A DNA stretch of 64,000 nt, from contig NZ_JBBOWV010000001.1 in NCBI RefSeq assembly GCF_038007305.1, positions 1,536,001 to 1,600,000 of the forward strand, in the 5' to 3' direction. Both the position numbers and the translations under genes were made by a program. Below the pieces are notes generated by a model that did not search any database, had not been told where the DNA came from, and saw nothing but the letters and a program-made list of their open reading frames with translations. The DNA is from Solibacillus sp. FSL W7-1436. GTDB lineage: Bacteria > Bacillota > Bacilli > Bacillales_A > Planococcaceae. Below, one piece after another: positions 52,559-60,273 of the stretch (positions within the stretch are counted from its first letter, which is position 1; each line of letters opens with the position of its first letter).

Positions 52559-53782
52559 TTACGATTTCTGAGCTGGTAGTGCGGACTCATAATCGTAAAG
52601 GATGCCTCGTGTTAATAACTGAAATGTCACTTTCAGAAACTTATTAACACAGGCGATGATCGCAACCTTATGAGGCTTTCTCTGAGGTTGCGTTTTTAAT
52701 TTATAATAGTAATCCGCAAAATGATTTGGTTTCTCTTTTAACATAAGCATCCCTTGCATCATGAAATATAAAATTTTCCGCAAATGTTTATTCCCACGCT
52801 TATTGATACGATCCCGATATTGTGTGTTCCCGGATTGATAGCGCATGATATCGATCCCTGCGTAGGCGTTTAATTGTTTTGCATTTCGGAAGCGGCGAAT
52901 ATCACCGATTTCACCAATCAAGCGACAAGCTGTTGATTCACCCACACCAGGGATGGAGCGTAATACAAGATATTCTTGACGTTCTTTTGATAGCTCCGTC
53001 ATCTGTTGGACAAGCGCCTCTTTCTTTTCCTTCAGTTCTGCAATACGAGTTGCGTAATCCTTTACTTGATCACACCTTACATCTGTCGGCTTAATGGCCG
53101 GATAACTATTTTGAGCTGCTTCCATCAGTTCAACGGCTTTTTTCTCTGCACGAGTAAGGGAAAGGTTCTTTTTCGTATTCGCCTTCAACCGATTTTTTAT
53201 GACGGTTTTTGAATGAGACAAAACAAAGGTAGGGTGTGGGTAAAGCTGTACGATATTTAAAAATAATGCGGAACTTGGCGTAATGAGTTTTTCAAGCTCT
53301 GGAAAACTCATCTGTAAAATCGCATGCATCCGACTCTTTAGTAAAATCATTTCCTCATCGATTTCATCATAATAGCGTGTAAGTGCACGCATCTGTTCAT
53401 AATAATCATCTTGAACGTAAGTCGCTTCACGTTCCAATCTAAAATGCGTTTTGGCTAGTTCATGTGCGTCACTTACATCCGTTTTATGGCGTCGCATTTT
53501 CGCCATCTGTAAATTCGCTTCAAGTGGATTCATCCGACTATATGTATAGCCATGATTTTTGAAAAACGCTTCTACTGATTTGGAATAGACGCCTGTTGCT
53601 TCAAATACAATTTCAGGAGCTTGTCCATCTAGTTTCTTCATTTCTTCGATACGCTCGTGTAATCGCTCAAAGTCAATTCGTGTGTGATTTAATTCGCCTT
53701 CAAACTCACATTTTCGATACCGATCATAAATAACGACCGAACTTTTGCCTTTACTAACATCTAACGCAATGACATGTTTCAT
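52559..53782 (-). CDS. IS110-family transposase/recombinase
   Basis: 407 residues. The N-terminal RuvC-like DEDD domain shows IALDVSKGKSSVVIYD, VFEATGVYS and HKTDVSDAHELA; the C-terminal Tnp20 domain shows RSIPGVGESTACRLIGEIGD and the serine motif YQSGNTQYRDRINKRGNKHLR. Both active-site halves are intact, so it may be functional. Members use a bridge RNA made from the noncoding end to choose donor and target. The ATG at 53782 is preceded by AAAGGAG. Confidence 0.9.
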   Translation of the reverse strand: MKHVIALDVSKGKSSVVIYDRYRKCEFEGELNHTRIDFERLHERIEEMKKLDGQAPEIVFEATGVYSKSVEAFFKNHGYTYSRMNPLEANLQMAKMRRHKTDVSDAHELAKTHFRLEREATYVQDDYYEQMRALTRYYDEIDEEMILLKSRMHAILQMSFPELEKLITPSSALFLNIVQLYPHPTFVLSHSKTVIKNRLKANTKKNLSLTRAEKKAVELMEAAQNSYPAIKPTDVRCDQVKDYATRIAELKEKKEALVQQMTELSKERQEYLVLRSIPGVGESTACRLIGEIGDIRRFRNAKQLNAYAGIDIMRYQSGNTQYRDRINKRGNKHLRKILYFMMQGMLMLKEKPNHFADYYYKLKTQPQRKPHKVAIIACVNKFLKVTFQLLTRGILYDYESALPAQKS

Positions 53783-53965
53783 GATTTCATTCTCCTTTTT
53801 AGCCAGTCATAGAAGCCTTCACAATACCTTATCGATTCCACTTTCTTATACACGATCTCTTTGGACCCAACATACTAAACTGATTCATATAAGGGCGTGA
53901 AGTTAGCCGGTTTTTTTAAACGGACTCACAAATGGTCCCAGGGGCTGGTCGGCTTTTCTTCACTT
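53783..53965 (-). ncRNA. Candidate IS110 bridge RNA region
   Basis: Directly upstream of the IS110 start codon lies a folded segment. An interrupted stem is formed by GTGAAGaaaAGCCG (53950-53963, minus strand) and CGGCtaaCTTCAC (53897-53909), enclosing GGACCATTTGTGAGTCC. A stem with an internal loop in this position is the expected form of a bridge RNA target-binding loop. Boundaries and donor loop are not determined. Confidence 0.5.
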
Positions 53966-53970
53966 CTACT

Positions 53971-54015
53971 ATAAAAAAATAGTAGCACAAACCATGGCCT
54001 TGGTTTGTACTACTA
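53971..54015 (-). terminator. Terminator of the TetR gene
   Basis: Minus strand: TAGTAGTACAAACCA / TGGTTTGTGCTACTA followed by TTTTTTT, a 15-bp stem. Confidence 0.85.
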
Positions 54016-54048
54016 ATGTTAGTATGTTTCTTTTGGCCAAATACATTG

Positions 54049-54675
54049 TTAAGGTGCAATAATATCATTCTTTTTTTTCCCCACAAACTCCAGTGCGTAA
54101 ATATGTGTTTTGGATAGAGCAATGACTTCTTCAATAAAATCTTCTTTGGATTCTTTAAAATTGCTGTTAATCCAATTTTGAACAAGCCCGTAAAATCCAT
54201 ATGCTGCATATCTTTTAAAGTAATCCATGTTGACCGGAATATTATTGATTGTCTGGAATACGAACTGTTCCTCGTAAATTTTTAATATTGTTTGAGGGAA
54301 TTTTATATGGAATCCTGCTAATGTATCGTCGTATTTAATGAGTTCAAAAAAGTTCCGGTTATCATATATGTAAGAAATAATATTAAAAGATGGGGCACTT
54401 AGTTTAGTCGTATATATTTTTTGACCAGGAGAGTAAGGTTTTCCTGCTGATTCTTCTAATCCGGCAAGCATTGTTTCAAGTAATTCTTCAGCCAGTTGAA
54501 TTTTATCCTGGTAATGTACATAAAACGTACTGCGATTGTATGATGCTTGATCTACAATATCTTTTACGGTAATGGCATGGTACCCCTTCTTTTTAATAAG
54601 CTCAATTAACGCAAATTTAAAATGTTCTTTTGTTCGATTTTTTCGCTTGGATATATCCATTTGGTTATTTTCCAT
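54049..54675 (-). CDS. TetR-family transcriptional regulator
   Basis: 208 residues. The N-terminal helix-turn-helix (ITVKDIVDQASYNRSTFYVHY) is TetR type; the C-terminal ligand domain begins about residue 75. It is divergent from the SDR at 54875 across a 200-bp region that carries an inverted AAGTGTCT/AGACACTT pair, so it probably regulates that gene and itself. The inducer is unknown. RBS GGAGGGG precedes ATG 54675. Confidence 0.83.
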   Translation of the reverse strand: MENNQMDISKRKNRTKEHFKFALIELIKKKGYHAITVKDIVDQASYNRSTFYVHYQDKIQLAEELLETMLAGLEESAGKPYSPGQKIYTTKLSAPSFNIISYIYDNRNFFELIKYDDTLAGFHIKFPQTILKIYEEQFVFQTINNIPVNMDYFKRYAAYGFYGLVQNWINSNFKESKEDFIEEVIALSKTHIYALEFVGKKKNDIIAP

Positions 54676-54710
54676 CGTTACCCCTCCATCTAAAAAGACA
54701 AAATATTAAA

Positions 54711-54800
54711 AAGTGTCTACTAATTATACATTTTACAATATTTTAATGATTGTTGAATTTATTGGAATTGATAAAATCAAGTTGTAGAACAAAGACACTT
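54711..54800. promoter_or_regulatory. Candidate TetR operator pair
   Basis: AAGTGTCT (54711-54718) and AGACACTT (54793-54800) are exact inverted copies about 75 bp apart in the region between TetR and SDR. They could be half-sites for looping by the regulator, or chance. AT-rich promoter sequence lies between. Confidence 0.35.
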
Positions 54801-54874
54801 ATTTCTGTTATTTATTTTAATTTAACTCAAATAAGTATATTTTCAATAAATCGATATACTGGGAGGAAGAAAAG

Positions 54875-55612
54875 ATGGGTAAATTACAAGATAAAGTTGC
54901 AGTCATCACTGGTGGTGCATCAGGTATTGGTGCAGCTACAGCAAAATTATTTGTCTCTGAAGGTGCTAAAGTGGTACTAGTTGATTTAAATGAAGAAAAA
55001 GGTAAAGCTTTCGAAGCGGAATTGAAAGCGCTTAACGCGGAAGCATTATTTGTTAAAGCCAATATTACAAATGAAGAAGAAGTAGCAAATATATTTAAGC
55101 AAACGATTGAAGCATTTGGCAAAGTAGACGTAGTATTTAACAATGCGGGAATCGGCCGTGTTTTCCCTTCACATGAATTGGAATATTCAGAGTGGCGCAA
55201 CACAGTTAACGTCGACTTAGATGGTGTTTTCCTGGTAGCCCGTGAAGCAATCCGTGAAATGTTGAAGTCTGGCGGAGGTTCAATTATTAACACCGCTTCT
55301 ATGTATGGATGGGTTGGTTCACCTGGGTCGGCTGCTTACAATGCGGCAAAAGGTGGCGTAATTAACTTAACTCGCTCACTTGCACTTGAATATGCAGAGC
55401 AGAATATTCGTGTGAACTCATTATGCCCAGGCTTCATTGACACTCCGATTATTCCGGAAGAGAGCAAACAGGCATTAGCTTCAATGACGCCGATGAAACG
55501 TCTTGGACAAGCAGAAGAAATGGCAAAAGCCGTATTATTTATGGCAAGTGACGATTCTTCATTCATGACCGGCAACAGCTTAACGATTGATGGAGGCTAT
55601 ACAGCTCAATAA
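54875..55612 (+). CDS. SDR-family oxidoreductase
   Basis: 245 residues. Cofactor motif TGGASGIG, VVFNNAGIGRVF, catalytic serine in NTASMYGW and YNAAK, closing with TIDGGYTAQ. It resembles 3-alpha/20-beta-hydroxysteroid- and cyclopentanol-type dehydrogenases in wording, but the substrate is open. RBS GGGAGGAAG lies 8 bases before ATG. Divergent from tetR; probably its target. Confidence 0.85.
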   Translation: MGKLQDKVAVITGGASGIGAATAKLFVSEGAKVVLVDLNEEKGKAFEAELKALNAEALFVKANITNEEEVANIFKQTIEAFGKVDVVFNNAGIGRVFPSHELEYSEWRNTVNVDLDGVFLVAREAIREMLKSGGGSIINTASMYGWVGSPGSAAYNAAKGGVINLTRSLALEYAEQNIRVNSLCPGFIDTPIIPEESKQALASMTPMKRLGQAEEMAKAVLFMASDDSSFMTGNSLTIDGGYTAQ

Positions 55613-55621
55613 TTATGATTC

Positions 55622-55653
55622 AAAACGCACTTTCAATTTGGAGTGCGTTTTTT
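55622..55653 (+). terminator. Terminator of the SDR gene
   Basis: AAAACGCACT / AGTGCGTTTTTT with a 10-base loop. The start of a spurious ORF (55615) overlaps it. Confidence 0.8.
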
Positions 55654-55670
55654 GATGGAGTAGGCTGTTT

Positions 55671-55840
55671 TATTAGAACAATTGTATGGGATATTAGAAA
55701 AAGTGGCGGCGATATTAGCCAATCTTTCATGGATATTAGAACAAAGCCGGCTCTTTTTAGAACAATGGAAGGATATATTAGAACTTCTCGGTTTTATTAG
55801 AACAAATAAAAATATATTAGAACATTTTCATTTATATTAG
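55671..55840. repeat. Nine-copy TATTAG array with 21-bp phasing
   Basis: TATTAG, mostly TATTAGAAC, occurs at 55671, 55692, 55713, 55734, 55755 (as TTTTAG), 55776, 55795, 55815 and 55835. The first six are exactly 21 bp apart, the last three 19 and 20 bp apart. The sequences between are unrelated. 21 bp is about two turns of DNA, so all copies face the same side of the helix. The 320-bp spacer holds no convincing gene; the array fills half of it, just before the D,D-peptidase gene. Confidence 0.85.
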
Positions 55841-55933
55841 AAAATCCCCCTTACATCAATTCCTGCTAACCGTAAATAAGTATTTCTGTTAGAATAAATT
55901 TACAGTAAATTCTAACAATTTAGGGGGCTTAGT

Positions 55934-57328
55934 ATGGAGGAGATTCAGGAGAAGAACTTAAACAGCGATACAATTACGAAATTAGACGAAATAGTGGAGA
56001 CTATTTTAGGTGAGGATAAGGCAACTTTTACGCTTCGGGACCGGACTTCAGGGGAGATTCTTTATACATACCGAGGGGAACGTTTAATGCGTCCGGCATC
56101 CAATATGAAAATCCTGACAGGGGCGGCTGCAATCGCAGAACTTGGACTGGACTACAGGTTTAAAACCGAAATATATATCGACGGAAATGTTGAAGACCAC
56201 ACGTTAAACGGTGATATTTACGTAAAAGGCTACGGTGACCCGACAATAAATGAAGCGGCACTTAAGCGTTTTTCAGAAGTTTTGCGGGAATGCGGCATCC
56301 TTCATGTGAGCGGTAAGCTGATCGGCGATGATACATATTTCTCGGGTGATACATTGCCCCCGGGTGTTGATGATGAAGGGGAAACCCATTATTACGGAGC
56401 CCGTATCTCGCCAATTACGATGTCACCGAATGATGATTTTGATGCGAGCACAATTATTGTGGAGGCGACTGCAGGGAATATCGGGGAGAAGCCGAGTTTC
56501 CATGTCATCCCGCATTTAAGTGGTCTGCAAATTTCTAATGAAGCAAAAACAGTAGACAAAAATGCTGAAAATACTTTAGAAATCCGCCGTATCAATAATA
56601 CAAATCAGATCGTGATTACAGGTGATATACCGGAAGGAGAAACGGCGAAAGTTTGGGTTTCCCACGAGAACCCTACGAAAAACACACTGCTGTTTTTCAA
56701 AGAACTATGTAAAGATGCGGGCATCCGCTTTGAACAGGAGGACAGCATTGAGAGCGGCATAACACCAAGTCATGCCAGACTAATCCATGCACACGAGTCT
56801 CGTTCGATCGCGGAGATATTTTCGATTTTTATGAAACTAAGCAATAACAGCATCGCCGATATTTTCCTGAAAACGATGGGGAAGCAAAAGCATGGAACAG
56901 GGGATTACGAACACGGTCTAAAAGTAGTGCGCGCTTATTTGGAAAAGCAGCAAATTGATTTTGCGACATGGCAATTCGCTGATGGATCCGGCCTGTCACA
57001 TCATAACTGCCTGCACTCAAACGGTATATCCGAGCTTTTGTACGTGCTGCAAAAAGAACCGTATTTCCAGAACTTTTATGAATCATTGCCGGTTGGAGGA
57101 AATATAAATAGACTGGTTGGAGGTACATTAAAAGACCGCTTTTTGGAGCCGGAACTGCAACAGCGAATATTCGCCAAAACCGGCTATATTCATGAAGTGA
57201 ATACATTAGCAGGCTATGTAACAGGAAAAAGCGGAAAAGACTATATTTTCTCGATTATGCTTGAAGGCCGGGAAGAAGGTATTCCGTTTTTGGATGAAGG
57301 ATTGAAGGCGATTATTGAAGCAGTATAA
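55934..57328 (+). CDS. D-alanyl-D-alanine carboxypeptidase/endopeptidase (PBP4, S13) without signal peptide
   Basis: 464 residues. Penicillin-binding motifs are in order: S56-NMK59 (SxxK), KLSNNSIAD (SxN) and AKTGYIHEVN (KTG), so the active site is intact. Family members such as DacC are exported, but this one starts MEEIQEKNLNSDTI with no signal peptide or membrane segment. An in-frame TAA at 55913 excludes an N-terminal extension, and AGGGGG lies 6 bases before the ATG. It may be cytoplasmic or exported by another way. Confidence 0.83.
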   Translation: MEEIQEKNLNSDTITKLDEIVETILGEDKATFTLRDRTSGEILYTYRGERLMRPASNMKILTGAAAIAELGLDYRFKTEIYIDGNVEDHTLNGDIYVKGYGDPTINEAALKRFSEVLRECGILHVSGKLIGDDTYFSGDTLPPGVDDEGETHYYGARISPITMSPNDDFDASTIIVEATAGNIGEKPSFHVIPHLSGLQISNEAKTVDKNAENTLEIRRINNTNQIVITGDIPEGETAKVWVSHENPTKNTLLFFKELCKDAGIRFEQEDSIESGITPSHARLIHAHESRSIAEIFSIFMKLSNNSIADIFLKTMGKQKHGTGDYEHGLKVVRAYLEKQQIDFATWQFADGSGLSHHNCLHSNGISELLYVLQKEPYFQNFYESLPVGGNINRLVGGTLKDRFLEPELQQRIFAKTGYIHEVNTLAGYVTGKSGKDYIFSIMLEGREEGIPFLDEGLKAIIEAV

Positions 57329-57334
57329 AAATAA

Positions 57335-57380
57335 AAACAGTCTCGATTATTAGCTTTTGTCTAATAGTTGGAGACTGTTT
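57335..57380. terminator. Convergent terminator
   Basis: AAACAGTCTCGATTATTAG / CTAATAGTTGGAGACTGTTT, an approximately 18-bp stem with one mismatch, between the PBP4 gene and the regulator on the other strand. Confidence 0.82.
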
Positions 57381-57389
57381 ATTAAGGAA

Positions 57390-57974
57390 TTAAATATACT
57401 GATAAAATAATCCGTCACGTGTATCAAACCAAATCAGTTTCCCGTGTTTTTTACGAGGAATTGTTGCCTGTAAAGCCCATTCAGGGAACTGCTTGTATAA
57501 CTGAATCTGATCACCTGTTGCCAGCGCGATAAATGATACGTAATGATCTTTTGTCATCGGGTGGTCTGCGGAAATAGACCATTGCATATCGATTTCTTCT
57601 ACATTTAGTTTTTGTTCATCCGTAGCTTTTACAGCAGTTAACGGTTCCAATTTCCGTCCGCAGCACGAAACTGTAAAATTCCCGGTTGCTAACCCGATAT
57701 TTGAACAGCTTGGACATACATAATAGCTTGAATTTTTCATATTGCCTCCTACGAAATCATTTTGATTTATTTCACCTGTCAGTAAATTTTCTATTGGAAT
57801 ATCGAAGAGGGCAGCGAGCTGAGGGAGAAGTGTAATGTCAGGACATCCGATCCCTCTTTCCCATTTTGAAATGGTACGATCCGATAAAAACAGTGCATCT
57901 GCCACTTGTTTTTGTGTCATCCCTTTTCCCTTACGCAATGTATAAATTAATTGGCCAATTTTTTCATTATCCAT
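57390..57974 (-). CDS. XRE regulator fused to desulforedoxin- and superoxide-reductase-like segments
   Basis: 194 residues. The N-terminal 65 are a Cro/CI helix-turn-helix (TQKQVADALFLSDRTISKWE). Residues 85-112 have C87-x2-C90-x13-C104-C105-G, the spacing pattern of desulforedoxin iron sites (CX2C...CCG). Residues 129-194 contain DHPMTKDHYVSFI with H138 and H144, the same as two iron ligands of desulfoferrodoxin/superoxide reductase; the terminal Cys/His ligands are missing. The start ATG 57974 follows GGAGGG; the longer open frame to 58154 has no ribosome site. A metal- or redox-sensing regulator is inferred. It is divergent from the GNAT gene. Confidence 0.78.
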   Translation of the reverse strand: MDNEKIGQLIYTLRKGKGMTQKQVADALFLSDRTISKWERGIGCPDITLLPQLAALFDIPIENLLTGEINQNDFVGGNMKNSSYYVCPSCSNIGLATGNFTVSCCGRKLEPLTAVKATDEQKLNVEEIDMQWSISADHPMTKDHYVSFIALATGDQIQLYKQFPEWALQATIPRKKHGKLIWFDTRDGLFYQYI

Positions 57975-58130
57975 TCGTTTCCCTCCTACTGTTTTAGCAT
58001 AAAAGGATTGAAGCAGATTCGCAACAAACGGAGCGTGGAGTTGGGTGTGGAAAACAGGATTTTGATTCCCCGCCTCTAATCTTCTTTTTGGTATAGTGAG
58101 TAGAGAAACAATATAAAGGGGCTTATATAA

Positions 58131-58637
58131 ATGAAAATCAGAGAAATGAAGCAACAGGAAATTCAGACAGTGCGTGCATTGCGTTTAAAAGGATATGGTG
58201 AATACGCAAAGCACGTATCACCAGAACACTGGGGTGTATTAAAAACCAGTCTGCTTTCGGATAACGACATTAAAAACAATGCCCGGATTTTCGTGGCCGA
58301 AGAGGATGGAGTTATTGTCGGCAGCGTCGTATTATTTCCTGCCTCCACTCAAGCTTATGACTGGACGGACGATGTGCAGGAATTTCCGGAGATTCGCATG
58401 CTTTCCGTGGACCCTGACATTCGGGGAAAAGGTATCGGACGGGCGTTAGTTGTTCATTGCCTTGAGTTAGCGAAAGCAACTGGTTCCGAACAAATCGGGC
58501 TCCATACAGCATCATTTATGACAAAAGCATCCGCTCTTTATGAAAGTATGGGCTTCCAGCGTGTTCCGGAGCGGGACTTGGAACCGATGAATGACGGAAT
58601 CGTTGTAAAAGGCTATCAACTTAACCTTCTTACATAG
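58131..58637 (+). CDS. GNAT family acetyltransferase
   Basis: 168 residues. The acetyl-CoA loop is IRGKGIGRALVVHCLELA and the C-terminal FMTKASALYESMGFQRVPER fits the Acetyltransf_1 fold. Substrate unknown. AAAGGGG precedes ATG 58131. Divergent from the HTH gene; about 155 bp between them hold the promoters. It could be controlled by that regulator. Confidence 0.83.
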   Translation: MKIREMKQQEIQTVRALRLKGYGEYAKHVSPEHWGVLKTSLLSDNDIKNNARIFVAEEDGVIVGSVVLFPASTQAYDWTDDVQEFPEIRMLSVDPDIRGKGIGRALVVHCLELAKATGSEQIGLHTASFMTKASALYESMGFQRVPERDLEPMNDGIVVKGYQLNLLT

Positions 58638-58668
58638 GAAACAATCTGCTATGTACAACATAAAGCAC

Positions 58669-58709
58669 AAAAACATCCACTTTTCTCTCCAGAGGAAAAT
58701 GGATGTTTT
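58669..58709. terminator. Convergent terminator
   Basis: AAAACATCCACTTTTC / GAAAATGGATGTTTT with T and A runs, between the GNAT gene and the ABC permease gene. Confidence 0.82.
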
Positions 58710-58742
58710 CAATTTGCTCCGGCGACTTTTTCAACACACTAC

Positions 58743-59537
58743 TCACTGCTTTTCCAAAACCTTTCGTTCAATCAGTTCAACGCCTTTATACATAATCGTC
58801 GCCAATACAATAATGATGAGTAGCGCCAGGAATACTAATGTAAAGTTGAACACTTGGAACCCGGAAATAATGAGGTAGCCGAGACCGCTTGATGATACTA
58901 AAAATTCCCCGACAATTACCCCAACCCATGACAATCCGACATTCACCTTTAAAGTAGAGATAATTGTCGGAGTAGAGGCGGGAAGAATCACATGACGGAA
59001 TGTTTCATACTTGGAAGCCCGGAAAAGCTGCATCACTTTAATATAGTTTTCGTTTACTTGCTGAAAAGCGGAAAAAATAACAATGGTCGAAATAATAACT
59101 GAAATGAGCACACCCATGACGAGAACTGCAAGCATATTCGGTCCGAAAACTACGAGAATCATCGGTCCGATCGCTACTTTAGGCATTGCATTCAATACGA
59201 CAAGATAGGGATCCATCACATTGGCGAATGTTTTGGATGACCAGAGCGAAATCGCGAGCAATGTTCCGAGAAGGGTACCCAATATAAAGCCGACAACGGT
59301 TTCAAACAATGTAATCGCAATATGCGGAAATAAAGTGCCGTCCGTTATTTTTGTGATAAATAGGCTCCCAACCGCACGCGGGCTGCTGAAAATGAGCGGA
59401 TCCAGTATGCGGAAATGTGTCGTAACCTCCCAAAATAGAAGAAGACCGACAAGGAGCAGTATTTGGAAAGAGAAAATTTTTCGTTTTTCACGTCGCCGTT
59501 TCTCATTATATTGCTGCTGCAGCTGTTCAATTTTCAT
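58743..59537 (-). CDS. ABC transporter permease, SsuC/TauC type
   Basis: 264 residues, six membrane helices; the EAA-like loop is in LFRASKYETFRHVILPASTP. It belongs to the nitrate/sulfonate/taurine permease family, as YtlD. Start ATG 59537 (MKIEQLQQQ) has AAGGAG upstream; the open frame to 59591 lacks one. It overlaps the ATPase gene by 11 bp and is last in a three-gene operon (binding protein, ATPase, permease). Confidence 0.85.
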   Translation of the reverse strand: MKIEQLQQQYNEKRRREKRKIFSFQILLLVGLLLFWEVTTHFRILDPLIFSSPRAVGSLFITKITDGTLFPHIAITLFETVVGFILGTLLGTLLAISLWSSKTFANVMDPYLVVLNAMPKVAIGPMILVVFGPNMLAVLVMGVLISVIISTIVIFSAFQQVNENYIKVMQLFRASKYETFRHVILPASTPTIISTLKVNVGLSWVGVIVGEFLVSSSGLGYLIISGFQVFNFTLVFLALLIIIVLATIMYKGVELIERKVLEKQ

Positions 59538-60273
59538 CCGAATCAAGCTCCTTCCATATTTCCTGGAACAGTACTTGGAAAGCAGGGGCATTTCTTGCTT
59601 CGAATGGTGTCAGCTCGCGAACTTCCTGTGGGATGATGAAGCTTTTCACAATAGTCCCCGGACGAGGGCTAAAGATGAATACTTTATCGCTCATCGCGAT
59701 GGCTTCACTAATATCATGCGTCACCAAAATAGTCGTCGTTGAAAATTGCTTCAACGTATCCGATACAAAGTTTTCAAGTGAAAGTTTGGACCGGAAATCG
59801 AGCGCCGAAAACGGTTCATCAAGTAAAAGTAATGTTGGTTTCACGGCAAGTGTCCGGGCAAGGGCGATACGTTGGCGCATTCCCCCCGAAAGCTGCGGCG
59901 GGTAAAGTTTTTTCGTATGGGCCAATTCGAATTGTTCGAGCAGTTCATCCACAATCGAGCGATCTTCTTCTCTTTTTAACAGTTTCAAACCAAGGGCGAC
60001 ATTGTCTTCAATTGTTTTCCATGGAAACAGAAAATCCTGCTGAAGCATATAGCCGATTTCAACATCCGATTCCGCAAAATTAATCGAACCTGTTGTGGGT
60101 TTCAATAAGCCTGCCAGTAAAGAGAGCAGTGTGGATTTCCCACAGCCGCTCGGACCTAAAAAGGAGACAAATTCTCCTGAATTAACTGTAAAATTTACAT
60201 TTTCAAGAGCTGTTGCGACTTGCTGTTCTTTAAAGAAATGATGGGTAACATTTTTTACTTCCAAATAAGTCAT
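59527..60273 (-). CDS. ABC transporter ATP-binding protein, SsuB/TauB type
   Basis: 248 residues. Walker A GPSGCGKSTL, Q-loop in MLQQDFLFPWK, signature LSGGMRQRIALART, Walker B LLLLDEPFSALD and the H-loop VTHDISEA are all intact. It couples ATP hydrolysis to uptake by the neighbouring permease. The start codon follows the stop of the substrate-binding gene by 0 bp, and the 3' end overlaps the permease. Confidence 0.88.
   Translation of the reverse strand: MTYLEVKNVTHHFFKEQQVATALENVNFTVNSGEFVSFLGPSGCGKSTLLSLLAGLLKPTTGSINFAESDVEIGYMLQQDFLFPWKTIEDNVALGLKLLKREEDRSIVDELLEQFELAHTKKLYPPQLSGGMRQRIALARTLAVKPTLLLLDEPFSALDFRSKLSLENFVSDTLKQFSTTTILVTHDISEAIAMSDKVFIFSPRPGTIVKSFIIPQEVRELTPFEARNAPAFQVLFQEIWKELDSDEN

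Larger units (their letters stand above)
52559..53965 (-). mobile_element. IS110-family element, ends not resolved
   Basis: The element consists of the DEDD transposase (52559-53782) and the structured noncoding segment upstream of its start (53783 to about 53965). IS110 elements have short or no terminal inverted repeats, so exact ends cannot be read here. The 5' end must lie before the TetR terminator beginning at 53971; the 3' end is probably between 52388 and 52559. It is adjacent to the MITE-like repeat. Confidence 0.6.

Noticed and set aside
54817..55293. 158-codon minus-strand ORF
   Set aside because: It is antisense to the well-supported SDR gene.
55615..55800. 61-codon ORF with DIRT-like repeats
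   Set aside because: It starts inside a terminator, has no ribosome site, and its repeats come from the 21-bp DNA array whose spacing later breaks the frame.
55671..55840. CRISPR array
   Set aside because: The repeated unit is only 6-9 bp and the spacing is 21 bp, far too short for repeats and spacers; no cas genes nearby.
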